DNA from: Streptomyces sp. NBC_00425 | GTDB lineage: Bacteria; Actinomycetota; Actinomycetes; Streptomycetales; Streptomycetaceae | Direction of reading: 5' to 3' | DNA: 64,000 bases | NCBI RefSeq assembly: GCF_036030735.1 | Contig: NZ_CP107928.1 | Span: forward strand, 5,022,001-5,086,000 | Shown here: positions 16,562 through 25,353 of the stretch, in pieces | How the letters are laid out: each line of letters starts with the position of its first letter | Position numbering within the stretch: the stretch's first letter is position 1 | The notes under the pieces: generated by a model | Database searches by the model: none | Told to the model about the DNA's origin: nothing | The model's input: only the letters and a program-made list of their open reading frames with translations | Program-made: the position numbers and the translations under genes

Positions 16562-17961
16562 TCGACATCCCGACCACCCTCGACCCGGCCTCGGGCATCG
16601 CCCTGAGGTACGCGGTCACCCCGCCGCACGACGGCGATCCGCTGTGGAGCAGCGCGGTCGAACTCCAGCCGGTGGACGGGTTCGAGGCGATCGTCGGCTC
16701 CCTCGCTTCCGCAGCTTCCGTGGGAGCGGCGGGCTCCGTGGGAGCGGGGGGCGCCGGGGGCGTTCGTCCGGGCGCCACCGCTGCGACCCGCTCCGCCACG
16801 GCCACGGCCACGGCCACGGCCCCCGCCGGGCCGGACGCCGGCGTCTGCGACCTCCCGCTGTCCGCCCGGTTCGCCGGGGCCAGCGGCGCCTCCCGGGTCG
16901 ACGCGCTGCTGCGCGGAGCGGGCGAGGCCGTCGAGCGGCGCGCCCTGCACCCCTCGGCCGCGCACCCCGCCCGCTTCGGCAACGCCGCCGGCCTGGCCGC
17001 CACGACGCTGTACGCGCACCACCCGGACCACGCCCTGTCGCACCCGGACGCCGAGACGGCCGACCTGTACTGGTACGAGGCCCGGGACCTGGACACCGGC
17101 GCGCCCGTCCTGGTCCCCGCGGACCTCGTCGACTGGCCGGCGCGTCGGGCCGACCTGTTCGATCCGAGCCCGTCCGGGGCGGCGGCCGGCGCGAGCCACC
17201 AGACCGCTCTCGCCGCGGCGATGATCGAGGTGACGGAACGGGACGCCCTCACCGTCGCCTGGGGCCGCCGCTTGCGTCTGCCGACGTACGTCCCGTCGCC
17301 CGCCGACACCGGGCTCTCGGCGATGTGGCGGCGGGCGCGCGAGGAGGGGCTGACCCCCGTCCTCGCCCGGATTCCCACGGCAGTGCCCGGACTCTGGTGC
17401 ATGACCGGCTTCCTGATCGATCCGGAGGGACCGGGCGCCCTGGCCGCCGTCGGCATGAAGGCGTCGACGCGGCCGGCCGAGGCCGCCGTCAAGGCGTTCC
17501 AGGAGGCGTGGCAGGTACGGGCCGCGCTGCGGGCGCTGCGCGGCCAGGGCGAGACCGGGCGCCTCGCCCCGATCGTGACGGAGCACGACCGGCTCCGCCA
17601 CATGCTCACCGGCACCGCGTACGAGAGCGTGCGCGACTGGGTCGCGGGCTTCCGGGAGCCGGAACCGTTGCCGGCTCCCCCGCCCGCGCGTGACCTGGAG
17701 GCGGAGGACATCCGGCGGGCCCTCACCGCCGACGGAGCGGGTCTCCTCGCCGTGGACCTCACGCCGCGCCTCCCGTCGGCGGTCGCCGCCATGGGCTGGC
17801 ATGTCGTCAAGGTGCTGGCGCCCGGCTACCAGGGCCTGCGGATGGACGAGACGCACCTGTGGAGCTGGCACCTGCCCCGACTGGAGTCCGCGCCCGAGCG
17901 CACCGGCTGCGCCGCCGGGCTGGACGACCCATGCGAAGCGGCCCCGCACCCGCTGCCCTGA
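16558..17961 (+). CDS. YcaO-family protein with C-terminal PxPxP
   Basis: A 467-residue YcaO-domain protein. ATP-binding motifs are visible: GAGEAVERR (E123, E126) and AAAMIEVTERDALTVAW (E224, E227). The last five residues are PHPLP, the PxPxP tail seen in azoline-forming YcaOs. YcaO enzymes activate a backbone amide with ATP to form azolines, amidines or thioamides. No ThiF/E1-like partner, TfuA or azoline dehydrogenase is encoded nearby. An Ala/Gly/Thr-rich insert fills residues 50-95. The GTG start overlaps the LanKC stop, so the two are coupled. Confidence 0.85.
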   Translation: MIDIPTTLDPASGIALRYAVTPPHDGDPLWSSAVELQPVDGFEAIVGSLASAASVGAAGSVGAGGAGGVRPGATAATRSATATATATAPAGPDAGVCDLPLSARFAGASGASRVDALLRGAGEAVERRALHPSAAHPARFGNAAGLAATTLYAHHPDHALSHPDAETADLYWYEARDLDTGAPVLVPADLVDWPARRADLFDPSPSGAAAGASHQTALAAAMIEVTERDALTVAWGRRLRLPTYVPSPADTGLSAMWRRAREEGLTPVLARIPTAVPGLWCMTGFLIDPEGPGALAAVGMKASTRPAEAAVKAFQEAWQVRAALRALRGQGETGRLAPIVTEHDRLRHMLTGTAYESVRDWVAGFREPEPLPAPPPARDLEAEDIRRALTADGAGLLAVDLTPRLPSAVAAMGWHVVKVLAPGYQGLRMDETHLWSWHLPRLESAPERTGCAAGLDDPCEAAPHPLP

Positions 17962-18034
17962 CCCGACGGCGGTCCGCCGCCGCTCGAATCCCCCCACCAG
18001 AGCAACCGATCAACCGAGCTGAGAGAAGACACAG

Positions 18035-18919
18035 ATGTTGGAACTGGAAGAACTCGTACGAGACTTCGGCGATCACCGTGCCGTCGACCGGGTCTCCTTC
18101 CGGGTGTCCAGAGGCCGGTTGACCGGATTCGTCGGCGGGAACGGCGCGGGCAAGACCACCACCATGCGCATGATCATGGGCGTACTGGCTGCGAACGGCG
18201 GCGAGATCCGCTGGGACGGCGTTCCCGTCACGGCCGCCGACCGCAGGGACTTCGGCTACATGCCGGAGGAGCGGGGTCTCTACCCGAAGCAGACGGTTCT
18301 CAGCCAGCTCGTCTATCTGGCCCGGCTCCGAGGCCAGGGCGCCGCCGACGCCCGCGGCCACATCCTCGAACTGCTCGACCGTCTCGGTCTCGCGGAGAAG
18401 AGCCAGGCCCGGCTGGAGTCCCTGTCCCTGGGTAACCAGCAGCGTGTGCAGATCGCGGCCGCCCTGCTCGGCTCCCCCAAGCTGCTCGTCCTCGACGAGC
18501 CCTTCTCCGGGCTGGACCCGCACGCCGTCGACACGATGGCCGAGCTGCTGCGCGAGTACGCGGCCGCGGGCACCCCGGTGCTTTTCTCCTCCCACCAGCT
18601 CGACCTGGTCGAGCGGCTCTGCGACGACCTGGTGATCATGGCCACCGGTCATGTCGTCGGCAAGGGCACCGCCGACGAGCTCCGGCACCGCGACAAGCTC
18701 CGGTACCACCTGGTCACCGGTGCGCCGGCCGGCTGGGCCCGCGACGTCCGCGGTGTGACCGACGTCGAGGAACTGCCCGACGGAGCACACGTCGAGCTCG
18801 CCGCCGACGCCGATCCCGGCGCGCTCCTGACGGAGGCCCTGCGCCGCGGACCCGTGCATGCCTTCACCCCTGTCGTTCCCAGCATCGCCGACGTCTACCG
18901 GGAGATGACCTCCGCATGA
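18035..18919 (+). CDS. ABC transporter ATP-binding protein (RiPP export)
   Basis: A 294-residue NatA/CcmA-like ATPase: Walker A GGNGAGKTTT, signature LSLGNQQRVQIA, Walker B LLVLDEPFSGLDP, and the switch His in SSHQLD. It overlaps the permease gene by 4 bases. By position it powers export of the modified peptide or self-protection, matching the transporter genes of known daptide loci. Confidence 0.88.
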   Translation: MLELEELVRDFGDHRAVDRVSFRVSRGRLTGFVGGNGAGKTTTMRMIMGVLAANGGEIRWDGVPVTAADRRDFGYMPEERGLYPKQTVLSQLVYLARLRGQGAADARGHILELLDRLGLAEKSQARLESLSLGNQQRVQIAAALLGSPKLLVLDEPFSGLDPHAVDTMAELLREYAAAGTPVLFSSHQLDLVERLCDDLVIMATGHVVGKGTADELRHRDKLRYHLVTGAPAGWARDVRGVTDVEELPDGAHVELAADADPGALLTEALRRGPVHAFTPVVPSIADVYREMTSA

Positions 18920-20178
18920 GCACCGTGACCTCGAACCCCGCGCACCGGTCCGAGACGTCGCCCGATCCGCAGGGCACGCCCGCGGCTTCCGGTACCCCGC
19001 CCCGTACGGCCACCGCGGCCGCCTGGCGGATCGTCGCCGCCCGCGAGATCTCGGTGAAGCTCACCAACCGCGGCTTCCTGCTGTCGACACTGGTCACCCT
19101 CGCCCTGATCGTGGGCGCGATCGGACTGCAGCTCTACCTGGCGGACTCGATGGGGAAGATCACCGTCGCGGTGGCCGACCAGCAGGCCGGCCGGATCGCC
19201 GCCCAGGCCGAGCAACTGGCCGTGCGGGCGGACCAGGACGTCGAGATCACGGTCCGGCAGAAGTCGTCCGCCGATCAGGTCCGCGAGGCCGTGCGGTCCG
19301 GCGACGCCGAGGCCGGGCTCCTGCTCGAGGGCGGTCGCTGGGTCCTGTTGGGTGACACCGGGCAGAACGACATCGCCGCCACCTGGATCGGTGCCGCCGT
19401 GCAGTCGAAGGCCCTCGCCGAGAACGCGCAGGCCGCCGGAACCAGCCTGACGGCCCTCAGCCAGGGGGCGGAGGTCAAGCACGTCCTGCTGTCGGCCGAC
19501 AAGACGCCCGAGGGCGCGGTCCGGATGACGACTTACTTCTTCGGCTTCCTCTTCTACCTGGCCGCGGTCCTGCTCGGGGCCGCGCTGGCGACCAGCGTCG
19601 TGGAGGAGAAGCAGAACCGCATCGTGGAGCTCATCGCCTCCTCCGTGCCGCTGCGGTCGCTGCTCGTCGGCAAGATCGTCGGTTCCACGCTGCTGGCGCT
19701 CGCCCAGATGGCGTTGTTCTGCCTGGTCGGCATCGGCGGCCTGGTGGCCACGGGCGAGCAGGACTTCCTCGCCGACATCAGCTCGGGACTGGGCTGGTTC
19801 CTCGTCTTCTACGTCGTGGGCATCGCCGTCCTGGCCTGCCTGTTCGCCGCCGCGGGCGCGCTCGCCACCCGGAGCGAGGACATCCAGTCCACCACGACCC
19901 CGGTGAACGCGATCACCGCCCTGGTGTTCATCGTCGGCGTCACCGTGACCGGCAATGTGCGCGAGATCCTCTCCTTCATCCCGTTGACCTCGACCGTCAC
20001 CATGCCGGCCCGCGTCCTCGCGGGCGAGACCGCCTGGTGGGAGCCGGCCGCCGCGCTCGGTCTGTCGATCGCCGCCGCTGTGCTCATCGTCGGGGTGAGC
20101 AGCCGGGTGTACCGCCGGGCGCTCCTGCAGACCGACCGCAAGCTCTCGTTCCGCCAGGCCATGAAGCTGACGGACTGA
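18916..20178 (+). CDS. ABC-2 family permease (NatB-like)
   Basis: A 420-residue ABC-2 permease. One membrane helix lies near residue 60, followed by a large extracytoplasmic segment and a C-terminal block of about five helices (the run YFFGFLFYLAAVLLGAALAT opens it). This layout is typical of NatB/LinY-type exporters. It is the partner of the ATPase directly upstream. Confidence 0.88.
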   Translation: MSTVTSNPAHRSETSPDPQGTPAASGTPPRTATAAAWRIVAAREISVKLTNRGFLLSTLVTLALIVGAIGLQLYLADSMGKITVAVADQQAGRIAAQAEQLAVRADQDVEITVRQKSSADQVREAVRSGDAEAGLLLEGGRWVLLGDTGQNDIAATWIGAAVQSKALAENAQAAGTSLTALSQGAEVKHVLLSADKTPEGAVRMTTYFFGFLFYLAAVLLGAALATSVVEEKQNRIVELIASSVPLRSLLVGKIVGSTLLALAQMALFCLVGIGGLVATGEQDFLADISSGLGWFLVFYVVGIAVLACLFAAAGALATRSEDIQSTTTPVNAITALVFIVGVTVTGNVREILSFIPLTSTVTMPARVLAGETAWWEPAAALGLSIAAAVLIVGVSSRVYRRALLQTDRKLSFRQAMKLTD

Positions 20179-20299
20179 CCGCCCGGCGCCATCCGCGCCA
20201 CCGCCTCACCTGCGCCATCGCACCACTCGTACTACCCGCACCACTTGCTCAGTCTGCCCGTACTGCGAAACACCCCACCTCAACCGGAAGGAAACTCCG

Positions 20300-20479
20300 A
20301 TGACCGCCTCTCGTTCCCGCACCACGTTCGCCGCCCTCCTGGCCGTGCTCGCCTGTGTGGAGGTGATGCTGATCAGCAGCGACACCTCCGACGGCGTCCG
20401 TTACGGCGTCGGCGCGGCACTCGCCGTCGGGATCCTCGTGGTGGTCGGCCGGCTCGCCAAGGGCGGCTCGTCCGACTGA
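20300..20479 (+). CDS. Small two-helix membrane protein
   Basis: A 59-residue protein with GGAAGGA before the ATG. Two hydrophobic segments (FAALLAVLACVEVMLI and YGVGAALAVGILVVVG) are separated by a short Asp/Ser/Arg loop. It is the next gene after the exporter. I do not recognise a family; an immunity or transporter-accessory role is a guess from position. Confidence 0.65.
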   Translation: MTASRSRTTFAALLAVLACVEVMLISSDTSDGVRYGVGAALAVGILVVVGRLAKGGSSD

Positions 20480-20620
20480 CCGACGATGCGACTCCTCGTC
20501 CGGGGCCGGCCGTACCCAGGTGGCCGACCCCGGATCACGGTCGGCGCACGGACCCCCGGGGGTTGGGGGACGGCAGCCTGCCCCACCACCCTCCCTTCAC
20601 TTCGTCATGCGGAGCCGTCC

Positions 20621-20863
20621 ATGAGCTTCTCCCACCAGGTGTCGATCACCGGTCCGTCCGGGGCGCCACCAGAGACCGCCGTGATCCGTTTTGTGGCCCT
20701 CCTCCCGGAGGGCTGGCATGCCGAGGTCGGCGAGTTCCAGGGCGACCTCGCCCGTCTCCGGATCACGGCCCCGCCGGGAACCACCCCGTCCGAGGCCACC
20801 CGGATGGCCGCCGACATCCTGTCCCGGCCCGGTCTTCAGGGTTGGCGGCTGACCGACCACTGA
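20621..20863 (+). CDS. Small conserved-looking protein of unknown function
   Basis: An 80-residue soluble protein with GGAG 6-10 bases before the ATG. It has alternating strand and helix character (IRFVALLPEGWHAEVGEF, then TTPSEATRMAADIL) and no transmembrane segment or Cys. It may be the last gene of the RiPP cluster or an unrelated gene. I do not recognise it. Confidence 0.5.
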   Translation: MSFSHQVSITGPSGAPPETAVIRFVALLPEGWHAEVGEFQGDLARLRITAPPGTTPSEATRMAADILSRPGLQGWRLTDH

Positions 20864-20872
20864 CGCACGCAC

Positions 20873-20888
20873 GGTTTCACGTGAAACC
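20873..20888. promoter_or_regulatory. parS site 1
   Basis: GGTTTCACGTGAAACC contains the full 14-bp parS palindrome GTTTCACGTGAAAC, the centromere-like site bound by ParB during chromosome segregation. It is 10 bases from a second copy. parS sites of Streptomyces cluster around oriC. Confidence 0.88.
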
Positions 20889-20898
20889 ATCCCGTGGC

Positions 20899-20914
20899 GG
20901 TTTCACGTGAAACC
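20899..20914. promoter_or_regulatory. parS site 2
   Basis: A second perfect copy of the same 16-bp palindrome, just 3' of the stop codon of the minus-strand gene that ends at 20916. Confidence 0.88.
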
Positions 20915-20915
20915 G

Positions 20916-21371
20916 TCAGCGTGCGCGCCCGCCGAGCCACGGGCTGAGCCCGACCAGGATGAACTCCTTGTGCACCCGGTCCCGCGGCAGCGGCACCATC
21001 AGGAAGTGGGCCGGGGGAAAGCGCCGGACCTTCACCCAGGCGTGGCCGTCGTAAAGGGCACGGAGAAACGCGGGGACGTCATCGCGCTGGACGTCGGGGC
21101 ACTCGACGCCGTCGACGGTGATCAGAGCGTCGTCGTCGGGATAGAGCCGCACACTCACGCTCGGCCGCCCGCCCAGTTCTACGTAGGCCTCGTGCGGCAG
21201 CGAGCCGTCGGGATCGGCGGTGACGCCGACGCCGGCGGCGGAGCGGCGGGAGGTCTGATCGGCGCCGATGTCATGGGTGACCTCGATCTCCAGCGCGTAC
21301 TCGGCGGCGAGGGCACGCAGGACGGTGACAGCCGCCTCGGTGGTGGGCAAGTGGTCCATACCTGTGATCAT
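20916..21371 (-). CDS. Hypothetical protein (151 aa)
   Basis: The body runs from TEAAVTVLRALAAEYALEIE through SVSVRLYPDDDALITVDGVECPDV to a basic C-terminus. It has no signal peptide or membrane helix. The start may be the ATG at 21371 or at 21359; neither has a strong ribosome site. It stands between the two parS sites and the RNA phosphotransferase gene and is transcribed in the same direction as the latter. Family not recognised. Confidence 0.6.
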   Translation of the reverse strand: MITGMDHLPTTEAAVTVLRALAAEYALEIEVTHDIGADQTSRRSAAGVGVTADPDGSLPHEAYVELGGRPSVSVRLYPDDDALITVDGVECPDVQRDDVPAFLRALYDGHAWVKVRRFPPAHFLMVPLPRDRVHKEFILVGLSPWLGGRAR

Positions 21372-21430
21372 GCCCAAGAACCGTCCGGCGCGGCGACAGA
21401 ACCGTCCGGCGCGGGGACCCGGACCGCGCT

Positions 21431-22009
21431 TCAGTGGCGCTCGGGGAACCGCAGGTACCGCGGGGGCACGGACTTCGTCAACCACACGCCGTTGGCGCTG
21501 AGATGGAAGACATGACCGTCCTGGTGCATGGCCCCCGCGTCGACGGAGAGGACCACGGGGCGGCCCCGGCGGGCGCCGACCCTGGTCGCCGTCTCCCGGT
21601 CGGCCGAGAGGTGCACGTCGTGCCGGTTCATCGGCCGCAGCCCCTCGGCCCGGATGGCGTCAAGCGAGCGGGCCCCGGTCCCGTGGTAGAGGTACGACGG
21701 CGGGACGGCCGGCTCCAGCCCGAGGTCGACCTCGACGCTGTGGCCCTGACTGGCGCGGATCCGGGTGCCGTCGATCGCGAAGCGCTTCTTGTCGTTCGCC
21801 GCGACGACATGGTCCAGCTCGTCACGGGTGAAGCGGAAGCCGTGCTCGGCGCACGCCGAGATGAGCTCGTCGATCTCGACCCAGCCGGCCGCGTCGAGGG
21901 TGAGACCGATGCGCTCGGGCTGATGACGCAGGTGCTTCGAGAGGTACTTCGACACCTTCACGGTGCGTCTGTCGTCCCCGCCGTTGGCAGGTCCGTCCTT
22001 TTCGTTCAT
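21431..22009 (-). CDS. kptA: RNA 2'-phosphotransferase (Tpt1/KptA family)
   Basis: A 192-residue KptA/Tpt1 protein, which transfers an internal RNA 2'-phosphate to NAD. Family features are VSKYLSKHLRHQPERIGL, the winged-helix half ending RFAIDGTRIRASQGHS, and the ADP-ribosyltransferase half with LYHGTG, RHDVHLS and a C-terminal LTKSVPPRYL. I preferred the ATG at 22009 to the one at 22045 because conserved sequence begins soon after it. Confidence 0.88.
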   Translation of the reverse strand: MNEKDGPANGGDDRRTVKVSKYLSKHLRHQPERIGLTLDAAGWVEIDELISACAEHGFRFTRDELDHVVAANDKKRFAIDGTRIRASQGHSVEVDLGLEPAVPPSYLYHGTGARSLDAIRAEGLRPMNRHDVHLSADRETATRVGARRGRPVVLSVDAGAMHQDGHVFHLSANGVWLTKSVPPRYLRFPERH

Positions 22010-22065
22010 CCGCTCAGCATGACGGGAGAGACGCGCATCACGCATTCAGTTTTGACGCCGAGGTT

Positions 22066-22119
22066 TGATCCACAAGCAACTACGGTTATCCACAGGCTAT
22101 TTGACGATTCTGTGGACAA
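22066..22119. promoter_or_regulatory. DnaA boxes, group 1
   Basis: Two perfect boxes, TTATCCACA (22086-22094) and TTGTCCACA (22111-22119, opposite strand), plus TGATCCACA (22066-22074) with one mismatch, within 54 bases. They lie in the gap upstream of the RNA phosphotransferase gene. This is denser than chance in high-GC DNA. Confidence 0.65.
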
Positions 22120-22228
22120 CCGACTTTCCTCGAAGGGGATTTCCCCAACACAAAGGTGACTCCACGTCACTTGAGGGCACGCCGGCCAGCACCCCGGTGA
22201 ACAGGGTCTGTTCGGCCGTGCGGGCTTC

Positions 22229-24106
22229 TCACAGGGGCGGACCCACCCGCGCCAGCGCCCTCAACGCCCTGGGCAGGAAACGAGACAGCGCGTGCGCGGT
22301 CTTCGCCTCCGGAGTGACCGCGACCATCGCCTCGTCGTGCACCACCGCGCGCAGGATCGCCTTCGCGACCTTCTCCGGAGGGTAGTTGCGCATCCCGTAC
22401 AGGCGGGCGGCGCGCTTCTGCCGACGCCGTTCCTCCTCCGCGTCGACTCCCACGAAGGTCGCCGTGGACGTGATGCCGGTGTTCACCAGACCGGGGCAGA
22501 TCGCCGTCACCCCGACGTCCCGGCCCGCCAGTTCGGCACGCAGGCACTCGCTCAGCATCAGCACCGCGGCCTTGGAGGTGCTGTAGGCCGGCAGTGCCCT
22601 GGAGGGCTGGAAAGCCGCCGCCGACGCGATGTTGACGATGTGACCGCCCTGCCCGCGCTCGGCCATCGGCCGGCCGAGGAGTCGGCAACCGTGAATGACG
22701 CCCCACAGGTTGACGTCCAGCACCCGACGCCAGTCGTCGGACGTCGTGTCGAAGAAGGACCCCGACAGACCGATGCCGGCGTTGTTCACCAGGACGTCCA
22801 GCACGCCGTGGTCGGTGTGCACCTTCGCGGCGAGTTTCTCCATCGCCTGCTCGTCGGAGACGTCGACTGCCTCCGCCCATGCGGCGGTTGCGCCGACCCG
22901 GCGGGACAGCTCGGCGGTGCGGGCCGCGCTGTCCGCATCCCGGTCGACGGCGACGACGCGCGCGCCCGCTTCGGCGAACGCGAGCGCCGTGGCCCGCCCG
23001 ATGCCGCTGCCCGCACCGGTGACGAGCACCAACTGCCCGGCGAAACGCTCGGCATACGGATCGGCGGCGCGCCCCCGCCGCGGGCCGCCGCCGTTCCTCC
23101 GGCGCCTCCCGGCCGTCTCGAGCGCGCCGGACGCCCCGGCCGCCGCGCCGGCCCCGTCGCCCGCGTCAAGGCCGGCTCCGGGGCTGCTTTCCCCGCCGTT
23201 TCCGTTCCCCCGGGTCTCGACCGACGTGACGAAGTCGTCGATCCAGGACGCGAGTCGGTCGGGTCGGGTGCGCGGGATCCAGTGCCCGGCCGGCAGGGTG
23301 CGACGCGTCAACCGCGGGACCCAGTGCTCGAGTTCGTCGTACAGGCGCTCCGACAGGAAGCGGTCGCCGAGGGGCGTGATGAGCTGCACGGGCACGTGCG
23401 CGTGCGCGTCGGCGCGCGGACGGCGCAGCCGGGTCCTGACGTTGTCCCGGTACAGCCAGGCGCCGTTGGCCGCGTCCGACGGCAGCGACGGCGTCGGATA
23501 GGCGTCGGCGGGAACCTTCTCCATCCGCCGCAGGATGCCGGGCCAGCGCCTGCCGAGCGGTCCGCGCCAGGCGAGTTCGGGCAGAGCGGGGGTGTGCAGC
23601 AGGTACACGTACCAGGACTTGGCTCCCTGGCCGAGGAGTTGACCGACCCGGCGCGGGGTCGGCCTGTTCACCCGCGCGGCGATCCAGTGGCCGAAGTGGT
23701 CGAGGGACGGCCCGGACAGGGAGGTGAAGGACGTGATGCGGCCCTCGGTGCGCCGGACGGTCACGAACTCCCAGGCCTGCACCGAACCCCAGTCGTGCCC
23801 CACCAGATGCACCGGCCCGTCCGGGCTGACCGCGTCCGCGACCGCCAGGAAGTCGTCGGTCAGCTTCTCCAGGGTGAACCCGCCCCGCAGCGGCTTCGGC
23901 GCCTCGGACCGGCCGTGGCCCCGGACGTCGTACAGCACCACGTGGAAGCGGGCGGCCAGCCGGGACGCGACCTCGGACCACACCTCCTTGCTGTCCGGGT
24001 AGCCGTGCAGCAGCACCACCGTCGGCTGCCGCGGATCGCCGAGTTCGACGACGCACAGCTCGATCCCGCCGGTTCGCACCCGGCGCTCGCGCGCGCCCTC
24101 CAGCAT
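22229..24106 (-). CDS. Alpha/beta hydrolase - short-chain dehydrogenase fusion
   Basis: A 625-residue two-domain protein. Residues 1-300 are an alpha/beta hydrolase of the epoxide-hydrolase kind: VVLLHGYPDSKEVW oxyanion segment and GHDWGS with Asp as nucleophile. A Gly/Ala/Arg-rich linker (about 310-345) joins it to an SDR: cofactor motif VTGAGSGIGRA, NNAGIG, and active-site YSTSK. The ATG at 24106 has GAGGGGAAG in front. Similar fusions occur in actinobacteria; the substrate is unknown. Confidence 0.88.
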   Translation of the reverse strand: MLEGARERRVRTGGIELCVVELGDPRQPTVVLLHGYPDSKEVWSEVASRLAARFHVVLYDVRGHGRSEAPKPLRGGFTLEKLTDDFLAVADAVSPDGPVHLVGHDWGSVQAWEFVTVRRTEGRITSFTSLSGPSLDHFGHWIAARVNRPTPRRVGQLLGQGAKSWYVYLLHTPALPELAWRGPLGRRWPGILRRMEKVPADAYPTPSLPSDAANGAWLYRDNVRTRLRRPRADAHAHVPVQLITPLGDRFLSERLYDELEHWVPRLTRRTLPAGHWIPRTRPDRLASWIDDFVTSVETRGNGNGGESSPGAGLDAGDGAGAAAGASGALETAGRRRRNGGGPRRGRAADPYAERFAGQLVLVTGAGSGIGRATALAFAEAGARVVAVDRDADSAARTAELSRRVGATAAWAEAVDVSDEQAMEKLAAKVHTDHGVLDVLVNNAGIGLSGSFFDTTSDDWRRVLDVNLWGVIHGCRLLGRPMAERGQGGHIVNIASAAAFQPSRALPAYSTSKAAVLMLSECLRAELAGRDVGVTAICPGLVNTGITSTATFVGVDAEEERRRQKRAARLYGMRNYPPEKVAKAILRAVVHDEAMVAVTPEAKTAHALSRFLPRALRALARVGPPL

Positions 24107-24363
24107 CGTCACTTCCCCTCCGCCCCGGCCGCGGCGCCGACCGCCGCACGCGCCCGTCGTCCGAGCCCGTCGTCCGCGCCCGTATCCCGACCAGGCTGAA
24201 TCTGGCACTTGTTAGAGAAGTCGTCAACAGGGCGGGTTCGAGCCGTGGCGGCCACGTTCCGTAGCTCTCAGGCAGGGGATCCCCTACGGGCCCGTACATC
24301 TGAGGTCTGAGGCGAAGACGGCTCTGAAGTCTGACGAAATTCGTGGCGTGCGTCACTAATTTT

Positions 24364-25353
24364 ATGGACGTGACTGTGATCGCGACCGAAAGCCTGAGCA
24401 AGCGGTTCCCCCGGGTGACCGCTCTTGACCGGCTCTCCGTGGACGTCGGGCCCGGTGTGACCGGGCTCGTCGGAGCCAACGGGGCCGGCAAGTCCACACT
24501 GATCAAGATCCTGCTGGGTCTGTCGCCCGCCACGGAGGGCCGCGCCGAGGTGCTCGGCCTCGACGTCGCCACCAAGGGCGCCGCCATCCGCGAGCGGGTC
24601 GGCTACATGCCGGAGCACGACTGCCTGCCGCCCGACGTCTCGGCCACCGAGTTCGTCGTGCACATGGCGCGGATGTCCGGCCTGCCGCCCACCGCCGCGC
24701 GCGAGCGCACCGCGGACACCCTGCGCCACGTCGGTCTGTACGAGGAGCGCTACCGTCCCATCGGCGGCTACTCGACCGGCATGAAGCAGCGCGTGAAGCT
24801 CGCCCAGGCCCTCGTCCACGACCCGCAGCTGGTCTTCCTCGACGAGCCGACCAACGGCCTCGACCCGGTCGGCCGCGACGAGATGCTGGGCCTGATCCGC
24901 CGCATCCACACCGACTTCGGCATCTCGGTCCTCGTCACCTCCCACCTGCTGGGCGAACTCGAGCGCACCTGCGACCACGTCGTCGTCGTCGACGGCGGCA
25001 AACTCCTGCGCTCCAGCTCCACCACCGACTTCACGCAGACCACCACCACCCTCGCCATCGAGGTCACCGACACCGACGAGCACCCGGACGGCACCCGCGC
25101 GATCCGCGAGGCGCTCCACGCGCGCGGGGTGGAGGTCGCCGAGGCCGGCAGCGGCCTGCCGGGCGCCGGCCACGTCCTGCTGCTGACCGCACAGGGCGAG
25201 GAGACCTACGACGTCGTCCGCGACGCGGTCGCCGACCTCGGGCTCGGCCTGGTGCGCATGGAACAGCGCAGGCACCACATCTCCGAGGTCTTCAAGGACA
25301 GCGACGCGAGCAGCGACCAGCAGCGGAAGGAGGCCGTCGGCCATGGCAGTTGA
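24364..25353 (+). CDS. ABC transporter ATP-binding protein
   Basis: A 329-residue ATPase with Walker A GANGAGKSTL, signature YSTGMKQRVKLA, Walker B LVFLDEPTNGLDP and TSHLLGELE. The last 90 residues are a C-terminal extension. It is the first of four genes that form two exporters with linked ATPase and permease; it overlaps the next gene by 11 bases. An in-frame start at 24343 is possible but has no better ribosome site. The transported substrate is unknown. Confidence 0.85.
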   Translation: MDVTVIATESLSKRFPRVTALDRLSVDVGPGVTGLVGANGAGKSTLIKILLGLSPATEGRAEVLGLDVATKGAAIRERVGYMPEHDCLPPDVSATEFVVHMARMSGLPPTAARERTADTLRHVGLYEERYRPIGGYSTGMKQRVKLAQALVHDPQLVFLDEPTNGLDPVGRDEMLGLIRRIHTDFGISVLVTSHLLGELERTCDHVVVVDGGKLLRSSSTTDFTQTTTTLAIEVTDTDEHPDGTRAIREALHARGVEVAEAGSGLPGAGHVLLLTAQGEETYDVVRDAVADLGLGLVRMEQRRHHISEVFKDSDASSDQQRKEAVGHGS

